NCBI GenBank assembly: GCA_001970855.1
Contig: LSSN01002541.1
Coordinates: 1 to 17,331 of the forward strand
Length of the DNA: 17,331 nucleotides
From: Smittium culicis
Lineage: Eukaryota > Kickxellomycota > Harpellomycetes > Harpellales > Legeriomycetaceae
Direction: 5' to 3'
Shown here: positions 8,205-17,331 of the stretch, in pieces
Layout: every line of letters starts with the position of its first letter
Position numbering within the stretch: the stretch's first letter is position 1
Notes under the pieces: model-generated
Database searches by the model: none
What the model was told of the DNA's origin: nothing
What the model saw: only the letters and a program-made list of their open reading frames with translations
Translations under genes and position numbers: made by a program

Positions 8205-9046
8205 GATTAAATTGGAGTTTCCTTTAAATTTTTGATATTTTTTTTTTTTTTGGGTTTTTGTTTTTGAAATTAATAAAATGATTTAAAATTAAATAAAATA
8301 ATAGCTAAAAAGTTATTTATTTGAGTGCGATTTAATATATTAAAATTTAGGTAATATAATATTTGTTTATTTGTATACTGTGCGTATAGAAATAAAGATG
8401 ACGTGAGTGTAAGTTTGTATCGTTTAATTGACGCTTAGAAAAAAGGTTTTAATGTTTTAATATTTTTTTACGGTGTTCTTCTCATGTATGCTTTATTTGT
8501 TTCTTTTTATACTTTTCTATTTTAGCGGTTTTATTATTTATTTATTTTTTTTATGAGTTCGTTATATCATTACTATTATAGTTTCTTTATGTGGTCTTAT
8601 TATTCTCTTTAAAAAGATTACATTTATGTTGTTGATGTTATTTGATTGGTCGTGTAAATATTCTTTGTATTTTAACATTATTTTGATTTTAAACACTTGT
8701 TAGATTTGCAATAATTAAATACTAAGAAGTTATGTGGGATATTTTCTACAAAGAACTAATTTTTATTGACTTTTTAGTTTACAAAGAAACGTTCAAATCA
8801 TAACACTTCCACATATATAAATGGGATGGTATTAATTCAAAAAGTGCAAAACTTTAATACAAACTATCTTTGATTTTTATAGTTTTTTATAGAAAGAAAA
8901 TTTTTTTTGTAAACGATAAAATTATAAAAGCTAGAAAAAATTTAGATTCATTCAATTTTTATATTAGTATTTAAACCAGAAATAATAATAATAACTAAAG
9001 TACAGAAAACAAAAAACAAATAACACCATGAGAACTATTGAAAGTA
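8205..9046. other. AT-rich DNA, nothing recognised
   Basis: T-rich on the plus strand, with a run of about 14 T near 8238-8251. There is no reading frame with gene-like composition on either strand and no RNA gene that I could identify. Confidence 0.5.
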
Positions 9047-9286
9047 TTAAAAATAAAAACTATTAGCACATAAAAAGGCCCCCCAAATAATTGGTTTCCT
9101 TAATAAATTTTTTATAATTTGAAGCCTATTACGACAAACTCCTGAAGGATTAATAGTTTTTTATTCTACAGCTAGACTGTCAGAGTTAATTTTTGAACAT
9201 ATTTTTGCTGCAATTAAACTTTCATCTGTTTTTATAAAATTTATTAAGAGCGGTTCATCAGATACACTGATATGGTTATTATATGT
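9047..9286 (-). other. Degenerate coding-like frame
   Basis: A minus frame of 80 codons with one internal stop (9161-9163). It contains SVSDEPLLINFIKTDESL, IAAKICSKINSDSLAVE, the stop, then KTINPSGVCRNRLQIIKNLL and RKPIIWGAFLC. Amino-acid make-up is more protein-like than in neighbouring frames. No family is recognised and no start or splice structure can be fixed. A remnant of a mobile-element ORF is one possibility; chance is another, given how often stop-free runs of this size occur in such AT-rich DNA. Confidence 0.25.
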
Positions 9287-9949
9287 TTACTTAATGATAA
9301 TAGATAGAATAAAATAACCTAAAATAAAATAACTAAAACCATGATTATAGAATTTTATTTTAGCCAATCATAGCTCCGGTTAGCTATTAAAACTCACGAT
9401 AGCGTATACAAACCATAATAATCTTAATCTTAATTTATCAATTCAACTAGCTGATTTCATAGAAAGATTAAATAATTCATAATGTAGAATTATTATATGA
9501 AAAAATTAAGATTATTTGACAATAATAGTGGGATTTTTTGCAGGGCTGAGAATATGGAAGCAGAAAATTTGGGAAATGAAAATATTTCAATTAGGATAAT
9601 ATAAATCTTGGAAATTCAAAATATCAAAATGGTTTGTGATTTTATATTTATTTCCATCCTTGAAGTTTTGTTTATAAGCTAGTTGAGAAAAAATATGTGA
9701 TTAATTATTAATGTGTTCTAGGTAATAGATAAAATACATTATTTATTGATAAATAGTATTTTATTGAATTTGATATACGTTTCTCGATTAATAATAATTT
9801 GATCTATTAAAATAACCATTCTTTATGATAGATTAATTTATAGTGGGCAATGAGATTCTGTAATGTCATCAAACAATTGAGTAAGATAACTTTTTTAGTG
9901 TTTACAAGATTCCATTCTATTAAAAAAATTTGTAATTAATAGAATTATG
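9287..9949. other. AT-rich DNA with a weak minus-strand open run
   Basis: No gene is supported. A minus-strand stop-free run of about 42 codons near 9780-9915 includes IEWNLVNTKKVILLNCLMTL and may continue the degenerate sequence described at 9950-11354, but it shows no motif. Confidence 0.3.
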
Positions 9950-11354
9950 CACATAAACTCTCTGAGACTAAAAATAAGTAGCTAATAAAATAATGATATT
10001 CCGATTTCCTTATGATAATCAAAAATATTAGTCAGATAATTTTATGTTTACCATCATATTTTCATTCATCAGCTATATAGAGTTCTTATCTAGTTGAATA
10101 ATTATCAAAAATTATTATTTGTGGGATAAATATAAAAACAATACCTGAAAAAGAATCTCGCCTAAACATTACTAAACCTTTTTTTAAATCCTTCAATTTG
10201 ATATTATTTTTAAAATAAAGCGCACGGAAAAAATATAAAAACGATTTTTGTTAATTCTAAAAATGAGTGCAATCCCTAGCATATTCGAATATTTACCATA
10301 TTTAAACCCTGGTACTCACTATATTACTTTCAAATGCTCCAATACTACTACTTACTATATGATGGCACTATAATTTCCCAAATCTCCTCGTATAACTTTT
10401 TGACCTTTAGCTTTATTCAACAACAACAATTTATAGTGTAACAGGAAGTTAATTGAACATTTATTTTTAACAATTAAATTTCTGTGATTATATCCAAAGA
10501 TATTATGAAAGCGAGGCAGCGTTAAGAAATACTATACTAGATATAGACGGCTGTATTCTTATAAATACTAACATCATTTCAGTTTAAACTATTTTCACTT
10601 AGTGTACACCATAGAAATTTTTAGATGTTTTATTTTTTGGAATATGTGATATATTTAAGGGAAGCGGAGCTATTTTTCTTAGAGACCCCATTTGCTTATT
10701 TATATTAGGTAAAGCTATTGGCTGTATCAGGTAAACCATTCAATGGTGGTTTATAGTAGGATTTAAAAACATAATTAATGTTCTAGGTACGAAAAGCTTA
10801 ATAGGAAAGGTTGCGCTGCTTAAATAATCTCCAATAAGCTTATTTCTACTTACTAGATCAGTTAGTGGAAGTTTGATGAATGAATGTAGAAAAAATTAGT
10901 TCCTTTCTAAAAATTTAATGTTTACTGAACTTATAATTGGTATTCAATATAGTTGGCAAATAAAGATTATTAGTCTATCAAAAAAATTTTTTTGTGTGTG
11001 TATTACTCGAACATTTAAATCGCACAAATATTTTTTCATACTTTTTATAAGCCAAAAAAAGAACGCCAAGACTGAAAAAATACCAATGATAGGCTATGAG
11101 ACGGCTTTAAGGTTTGAACTTGTAACCGTTTAGTCGCATTTTTATTGGCCAAAAAAACAGCTAATTATAATTGCATATTTTAAATAGGCGCAATCTGAAT
11201 TATAGAGCTTTTTTTTTGATGGAGCTAAAGCGATCATACAAACTTGGAGTAGTTTGCATAGGACAGTTGGAAAAAGACCCTTTAACACTAAAAGGTAGAC
11301 AGAACTCACTTTATTAAAGTATTGCTGAATATAAGCACGATTATCCCGCTTAAA
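9950..11354 (-). other. Possible large decayed reading frame, unrecognised
   Basis: From 11354 to 10599 one minus frame of 252 codons has only six internal stops. It includes a 70-codon open start (RDNRAYIQQYFNKVSSVYLL, VLKGLFPTVLCKLLQVCMIA) and later LPLTDLVSRNKLIGDYLSSA, PIKLFVPRTLIMFLNPTINH and NKQMGSLRKIAPLPLNISHI. Further coding-like blocks follow in shifted frames: NKAKGQKVIRGDLGNYSAII (about 10430-10370) and DLKKGLVMFRRDSFSGIVF (about 10200). In DNA this AT-rich, runs of 50 codons are expected several times in a few kilobases, so only the co-linearity of successive runs speaks for a pseudogene. I recognise no family; a mobile-element protein is a guess. Confidence 0.3.
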
Positions 11355-11419
11355 CTATAAACCAAAAAGTAGTATTCTCAATATAAATAACTGAAATTCA
11401 AATAATCTTTTTAGCAATA

Positions 11420-13999
11420 ATGGATCAGATTTGTATTGTTTGCAACTCAGGAACATATTCAGAGCATTTAAAGCTGATTGACTGGATTCAACAGCAGTTT
11501 TGGCAGAGAATTCCTTCTAGACTGATTTCTTGGGTAAGCTTCATTTATTCTAAAAGTATTTATTAACACAACCCCTTAGCTTTGTACAGAATTATACTTA
11601 TTTGCTTAACATGAATTTTAAATGTAGAAATACAAAAACCGTGGACCAGACAGGAGTATTAAATTTCTGTCCTGTAGAAATTTTCAAAAGTCTATTATGA
11701 AAGAGGTATTTTATTATTATTATTTTTTTATCTCTGTAGGCCTCGCCTCGTTTCTGATTTAATAAGCTTTAATTATAAACTTATTAAAATATTTTATAGA
11801 TCATTTATCACCCAACAACAGTTAAATACAGTCCATCAAATCGATATATTGTTTCTTTCCTCAAGCCATATATATCTTCCTTAGAATCTGCAGATATAGT
11901 AATAATTCTTATTATACATTCTTTATAGCAATTAACTCCATCATATAAAATCATTTTTATTTTAAACCAAATTTAGGAAATACTCGATGAACTTATAGAA
12001 CTATATGTTTCTTTAATATCTACATTGTAAGTCTTTGATTTTTTTTCTTATTCTACATTTAAAAGTAGATACTTTATCTGCTTGTTTTACCGAATATTTT
12101 GTTTTTATTTTTTTTAGCCAAATTTTACATTTGTTTTATTAAAATGAATTAAACATAACATTAAAGTTTGTACTATTGTTAATACTTATATATGCTTTCA
12201 AATTAGAGAACTTGAAATCACTTCCAACAACTACTGTTATCAAACTTATTTATTAGACTTTGAAAAAAAACTAAAAGTTACTATAAAAACTTCACAAAAT
12301 TCTATTAGCAATGGTATGATGATTTTATTCTATATATTCTTATATTTATTTCAAAAAAACACTCTATCCCATTATTTTTCTAAAGTTTATTCAGAATCTT
12401 TAAATGTTATATATACAATTTTACACTTATATAAAATATTAAACTATATGCTCAGGAACTACCGGTTTACATCCATGGTAATTATTAAAATAAATACATA
12501 CTTAATTTGTCTAAAATTGACTTTGTTTCATCTATTAACTCTTTTTTTATTTATAAAATTTAGGAATGCATGGTATAAGCTATTTATCAATAAATTTCAG
12601 TTAAAAAATTTTCCAAGTCTTTAAAATTTATAGTTCATACTTTTTAATATTAATAGCTTAAAACTATGCGATTTTGTAATTCAAACCCCAGGTAAGTCTT
12701 GTTATTAAAGATTCGCTTTTTTACTATTTTACTTAATATATATAATTTACTAATCACTTCTACAAAATCAATACTATCTAAAAATAAATATATTTAGATT
12801 TAGTCAGAGGTAAATCGGTCCTTGAACTTGGGTCTGGAACAGGTTTACTTGGTAAATTGAATAGATTTATATATAGCCTTCTAATTTATTGTATTTATAG
12901 CACACTGTTATTCAAATTAACTTTTATTTTAACTTAGGTCTTGTTTGTTCAGCAATCGGCGCTACTGAAACTTTACTAACTGACATGAATAAAGACGTTT
13001 TGAACTTATTAAAAATAAACTCTGATATTAGTAAGTATATTGAGTTTATTATTCTTTTCCGCAAATTTATTAAGATTCGGGAAAAAATAATACTACTTTA
13101 ATTAAATAATGTTATTATCTCTTGACATTCTACAAACAAATTTCATACTAGAAATTCAAAATTAGTACTAAATAATTTATAATCTAATTACATCTGCTTA
13201 ATTAATGCAATAGACTCGGAAACCTCCAAATGCGTATCTGTTAAGGAGCTTGACTGGTTTAGTGATGATGATATGTCTGAATTGAAAGGAAAATATGACG
13301 TTATAATCGGTTCCGACTTGGTAATTTCTTATCCAGTTATCTTTTTTTTTTAGCGATTCTAGATCGAATGAAAATTATCTCAGATATTATATCAGCCTTG
13401 AAATCTGACCAAAAAAAAATCATTCAATGATATTATAAAGTAAAAAAATGCCAAACACAATTGAAAAGTTAAATTTATATTGCTAATATTATTTATTAGG
13501 TCTATGATCCTGACATTACTCCAGAATTTTTTAAAATGCTCGAAACGCTTGTCACTGACAAAAAACAAATGGCCTATATTGCTTCAACAGTTCGTCGCGA
13601 AGAAACTTTCAATCAGTTCACCCAACTTTTAGGTAATATTAATGTTTATTATTGGATATCGTAAAACATGTAGACCAGTAATTATATACACTAACATTTA
13701 AAATGTTCTACCTTCGTTTTGTTTTATTTATTATAAGAAGCAGAAAATTTTAAAGAATAATTGTGAATTTTTTGCCAATAATTCATAAAGAAAAAATCTT
13801 TTTTTTTTGTTTTTTTTTCTTTTATTCGAACAGAAATTCGCTATGCAAATTCTAACTTTTTTTTTTTAAACTTATTTTAGAAAGTAGCGCTGTTCTCGAA
13901 AGCTCAACAATGGATATTTCAGATTTAAGTCCAATCTTTATTCAAGAAAATTCTGATTGCTCTGTTAAGCTCAGCATCATTGCTCTAAAACAGATTTAA
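11420..13999 (+). CDS. Protein-lysine methyltransferase, FAM86/EEF2KMT (Efm3) family, 13 exons
   Basis: A class I (seven-beta-strand, MTF16) methyltransferase; known relatives, human EEF2KMT/FAM86A and yeast Efm3, use S-adenosylmethionine to methylate a lysine of elongation factor 2 in the cytosol. Exons: 11420-11533, 11628-11705, 11800-11898, 11977-12026, 12207-12313, 12456-12477, 12564-12572, 12657-12691, 12798-12851, 12938-13030, 13214-13320, 13500-13632, 13881-13999. All introns are GT-AG, 78-248 bp. The joined frame is open for 339 residues, close to the 330 of human FAM86A. Landmarks: an FAM86-type N-terminal domain (YHPTTVKYSPSNRYIVSFL, about 67-85), GTTGLHPWNA (150-159), SAM motif I VLELGSGTGLLG (179-190), acidic LLTDMN with D205, ELDW (232-235), DLVY (255-258; the family D-x-x-Y box) and AYIASTVRREETFNQF. 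I chose the start because this ATG opens the first exon homologous to the family N-terminus. A splice prediction by eye; the microexon is the least certain step. Confidence 0.87.
12564..12572 (+). other. 9-nt microexon of the methyltransferase gene
   Basis: GAATGCATG, preceded by TTTAG and followed by GTATAAGC. Joined between the exon ending CCATG (12477) and the exon starting CTTAAAA (12657), it supplies the W-N-A of GTTGLHPWNACLKLCDF. In human FAM86A the same place reads GTTGLVTWDAALYLAEW. Without it the frame is kept but the conserved Trp and Ala are lost, so homology supports inclusion. Confidence 0.7.
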
Positions 14000-14287
14000 T
14001 TGATTGCTAAAATCAAACACATTTAAGCTCAATAATTAATGTTGACTATTATTTTATATTGTTTCAATCACAAGAAACATTATTAGATTTAATATCTTTT
14101 TATTTAATATACCTTAATTTAAATTAAAAATATGGATTAGAATTTTATTTTTCGAATTAATATAACATTTTTTGTCTGGACAGTGAGTTTTTATATTTTT
14201 ATTTTTTATGGAATCATAAAAGCGTTTATGATATTATGAATTATAGTATGCAATACCAACTGTAATAAATTTCAAAAAACTAATTAG
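14000..14287. other. Short convergent intergenic region
   Basis: The 288 bp between the stop codons of the two convergent genes. AATAAA occurs on the plus strand at 14264-14269 and on the minus strand at 14203-14198, about 85 bp past the dymeclin stop. These are candidate polyadenylation signals, but such words are common in this composition. A hairpin (14213-14232) lies between them. Confidence 0.5.
14213..14232. repeat. Perfect 8-bp hairpin between convergent genes
   Basis: ATCATAAA-AGCG-TTTATGAT: two perfect 8-base arms with a 4-base loop, placed between the 3' ends of the methyltransferase and dymeclin genes. A role in 3'-end formation is possible but unsupported beyond position. Confidence 0.6.
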
Positions 14288-17200
14288 CTAAGAGAACGAT
14301 TCGATGAATTCCGCCAAAAGAGGTGATTCGTTTAACTTGCTTCCATACTGGTCATAAATGACATATTTGCAAGAAATGAACCAAGCCCACCCAATCAAAA
14401 ACATACTGGTATTAAGTTCGCTGTTGAATTTAGTAGATATTTTACCAATCACTACAATGGCATTATCGCTATAAATAGATGGATGGTCGTGAATTTCAGT
14501 AGCGTTTACGCTATTAACATAATTAGATGAAGGCGATTTTAAATCGCTGATAATCAAACTTGAATCTGGCTCTCTATAAAATAAAGTAAACTTTGGCTTG
14601 TAAGTTTGCATAGCACTGTTGATAAATGGAAATATTTTTTTAGGGTCTGCTAAATTTGCTAAAATGAATTTGTCAAGCTTAGGACGGCTGTATAGTAATG
14701 ATGACTTTTTCGATCCATTTCTAGTGTCATTGATGCTAGAATTATTATCAACAGTATATTTTTCAATATTTGCTTGATCTGTTTTATACCCGCTGTTCTT
14801 GTGATTCAACTTCTTGGAGCTCTGTTGATTAATGTGGTCAATGACATAATCCGTCAAATCAAGCAAGCAATGTAAAATTTTTGCTGCTTGAAGTTCTATA
14901 GAAATCTCGTTTTTTTTGTCATTTGATACAAGTACTGCGTCATCTTGACTCGAGTCATTAACTATAGAATTAATCTCAAGCTCAGACATGCTTGCGATTA
15001 TATCTCTAACTCTGACTAGCTCGTACACTAAATAAGGCAAAGTTTGCTTTTTAACTTTAAGTGCCTTCATGCTTTGGTTTGCTGATTCTAGAAGAATTAA
15101 GCTAAACAAATAGTGGATGTCTGAAAATAAAATGAATTCATCGCCATTTTGTGAATTATTTATAATATCATAAACTATTTTAGATTCGCTACTAGTACTT
15201 TGGTCTTCGATGCTATAGTTTAAATGATGTTGAGCGTCATCATTCTGTTTGGTAAGATTAGTTGAGTTTAGGCTAATACTATTTGCATCTATCTGCGTCA
15301 ATGGATCAATACTTGGAGATTTTAGAGGCGAAATGTTTAACTGGTTAAGTAAAACTTCAACTGGTTCGCAGAAAATCGAAGAGAACAGCTTTTTAAAATG
15401 CTTAACAATCATTTCATATATTCTAATCAGCCGAGATAATAAACAAATGGTAAAAATAGGAATACGAGTAAAATAATTAAATAACATATTAAAAACAAAA
15501 GGATTTTTACTTTATGAACCTACTGGCCAATGCGGCTGGAATGTCAGTCAATCTTGGAAATACGTTATAAATACATATCATTATAAGGGAATGTATCGAG
15601 GAATCCTGAAATTTTTTATTTTTATTAATGACAAAAGTTATAAATATTTTTAAGAAAATATGAACAAATTGTATTACCTTCAAAAATTCTATATTTTTTA
15701 AAAAATATCCAAGGATTTCTGATGAAAATACCACAGCTAAACTCAAGCTCTTTGAGTAGTTATTTCCAGTGACATTATTCATCCAAAAATCATAATTGAC
15801 AGTCTAGTTAAGAATACCCAAAAAAAAAAATAAAAGTTGTATAATTATCAAACTAAGTCATAGATTATTATACACTAATTACAAATTTTAATAATAAATA
15901 AAATTAAAATTAAAATAAAATTAAAATAAAATTTTACTGATTCGATCATCCCAGAAACATATAATTCATCATTCGACAATAGAGTTAAAGAGGAAAGTAG
16001 GCTGATCAACTTTGGGTAAATCAAGTTAATTTTGTTTATGGGCTTTGATGATATGCTGTTTTTTCTTGAAGCATTATCAAAGCTAGATATATATGAAACA
16101 GGAGATGCGATTAATTGGCTAGATGGAGGTGGATTGTTGATCTGTTTGGGAGATGAGTGAGTAGGTAAGGAATATTTTCTTGGGTTTTTCATAGGGTCAA
16201 AGTTATCAACTAGGTCATATCTTAACAGTGCACTTTTTTGAGAGGGTTCAGAATGGATGTAATTAGTTGAATGCTCAGAAGATCTGGGTTTAGTATTTTC
16301 AGATGCATGTTTATTTGTTGAAACAGTATTAAATACTGATGAAGCTTCTTTTAATAAACTCAAAACCAGCAGCTCAGGATCAGTTCTAGCTAAGCAGTAT
16401 TCGCGGAAATGTGTATTTGTACTTAAAAGTATACTTAGTAGAAAAGCATTTTTTTCACAGCTAAGGTCGTTAATCAAAAATTTATACAGTGCAGAGAACG
16501 AAATTCCATATGGATCTAGATCTCGATCAGCATCAGAGAAGGAGGAGATAGCGATAAAAAAGGGATTGGATATGTCATGATCAAAGTTTGAGATATTATC
16601 CGGCGAAAAAGTACCGCTGTCGACATTATTTACTTTAAAATTTGAAAAGTTTTCATGAGTATTATTTGAAGGCGTTGCTTGGCTTAGTAGGACAAGTAAA
16701 AGTGAACTAGCAAGGTTCTTTATATTTTCTATTGAGTAATCGTAGTTTTGTTTTTCGCCCCATACTAAATATGTATATGCGTAATAAGCTGATTCTGCAT
16801 AACTATAAATGCTAGAATCCTGGTTAATTATTAGATCCAGCATACTTTTAGTAAAAGTTCGGGCTGTGGAGAGTCTATTTGGAGAATCATTTTGAAATGA
16901 AAATGTAGAAATCAATATGTTCAAGAAATAGCATGGTTCAAGAGAGATTTTATTTCTAGATATAGAAAAATCTAGCTGCTTTTTAGAAAGATGGAATATT
17001 AGTTGGAGAGTTTCGTAGATATATTTATGGGATTTAGCTGAGTTATTAGAGGATAGCCTTGATATTGCCAGCAATAAAGAATTCAAATATTGTTCAAAAA
17101 GACTTGAATTATCTAACCAAAAAAATGTGTGAATTATATGTATACAAGTATATATTTGCGTTTAATATTTTTATTATAATAAAATGGGAAAAATACCTCT

Positions 17201-17298
17201 AATAATATCATGGATGACTTCAATATAAATTTCGCCATTTTCCATATTTTTGTATTTACTTAACACATTTTGTATTTGAATGGGGGCAAAAGGTCTAT
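14288..17298 (-). CDS. DYM: Dymeclin, partial at the 5' end, five exons visible
   Basis: Dymeclin is a peripheral Golgi-associated protein needed for Golgi organisation and trafficking in animals. Exons: 17298-17197, 17112-15938, 15803-15678, 15605-15511, 15422-14288 (TAG at 14288-14290); introns of 84, 134, 72 and 88 bp, all GT-AG, with phases that join cleanly. The first visible exon follows an acceptor (AG at 17300-17299), so the N-terminus lies beyond the window. About 876 codons are visible against 669 in the human protein. Best matches to human DYM: ISFSALYKFL with INFNSLYTAL; NTHFREYCLARTDPELLVL with NSNIRTYMLARTDMENLVL; LPYLVYELVRVRD with NPNLVYALLYKRD; near the end FLIGWAWFISCKYVIY aligns with the conserved C-terminal segment FIPYVWSLVYNSAVG. 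The extra length comes from Ser/Asn-rich low-complexity inserts after VFNT and in the last exon. The TTG at 17086 is internal, not a start. Confidence 0.88.
15894..15936. repeat. AAAATTAAAAT-type simple repeat in a dymeclin intron
   Basis: Short irregular copies of AAAATTAAAAT/AAAATAAAATT fill the first part of the 134-bp intron, directly after its donor (GT at 15937-15936). This is low-complexity sequence with no apparent function beyond intron filling. Confidence 0.75.
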
Positions 17299-17331
17299 CT
17301 AAAAAAAATTTAAATTTTAAAACAAATTTGG
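17299..17331 (-). other. Dymeclin intron, cut by the window edge
   Basis: On the minus strand this reads as a T-rich tract ending in TTTTTTTTAG, a typical acceptor, immediately before the first visible dymeclin exon. The rest of the intron and the upstream coding exons lie outside the window. Confidence 0.7.

Noticed and set aside
10918..11133. A 71-codon plus-strand ORF in the intergenic region
   Set aside because: Composition is that of AT-rich filler, there is no domain, and it lies opposite the more protein-like minus frame.
11095..11135. A tRNA T-arm/B-box-like stretch (minus-strand AAGTTCAAACCTT)
   Set aside because: Only the inner three pairs of a T stem form, and no matching anticodon arm, D arm or acceptor stem could be drawn around it.
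12316..12624. A 102-codon plus-strand ORF starting MMILFYIFLYLFQ
   Set aside because: It reads through three introns and two exons of the methyltransferase gene; it is rich in F/I/L/Y as expected from AT-rich introns and has no homology of its own.
15249..15476. A 75-codon plus-strand ORF
   Set aside because: Antisense to the last dymeclin exon and its adjoining intron.
15875..17086. TTG at 17086 as the start of a separate 403-residue protein
   Set aside because: The frame continues upstream across an intron (17113-17196) into another dymeclin exon, and the 3' part of this ORF past 15938 is intron.

Overview
The window looks like nuclear DNA of an AT-rich eukaryote with many short spliceosomal introns. 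Donors are mostly GTAAGT, GTATNN or GTAATN; acceptors are TTTAG, TTAG or similar; CTAAY/TTAAC-like branch sites lie shortly before the acceptors. I see no bacterial features (operons, ribosome binding sites). The gene content (an EEF2KMT/Efm3-type methyltransferase and dymeclin) plus a DIRS-like retrotransposon and a zf-RVT-type LINE fits an early-diverging fungus, for example a Harpellales-type gut fungus. That placement is inference, and other AT-rich eukaryotes are not excluded.

Layout. Positions 1-155 are a perfect TTTTTA hexanucleotide array running off the window edge, followed by AT-rich DNA without a gene. From about 1221 to 7154 lies a decayed DIRS-like (tyrosine-recombinase) retrotransposon on the minus strand. 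It has inverted terminal repeats at both ends and, just inside its 3' repeat, a short internal copy of the outermost end sequence, as in DIRS-1. Read from right to left it holds gag, reverse transcriptase/RNase H and tyrosine recombinase remnants. All are broken by in-frame stops and frameshifts. The recombinase is split by roughly 600 bp of foreign DNA. A LINE 3' fragment (about 5840-6930) sits between gag and the 5' terminal repeat.

Positions 7155-11419 are mostly AT-rich DNA without a confident gene. They hold one compositionally distinct 45-codon ORF or exon (8067-8204, minus) and weak degenerate reading frames. At 11420-13999 (plus) there is a complete protein-lysine methyltransferase gene of the FAM86/EEF2KMT (yeast Efm3) family. 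I reconstruct it as 13 exons encoding 339 residues, including a 9-nucleotide microexon. Convergent to it, 288 bp away, is dymeclin (14288-17298, minus). Five exons are visible and the N-terminal part lies outside the window.

The two host genes have unrelated jobs as far as is known (elongation factor 2 lysine methylation; Golgi organisation and trafficking). Their tail-to-tail arrangement gives no functional link. Within the transposon, gag, pol and recombinase would once have acted together in DIRS replication, but no open copy remains here.
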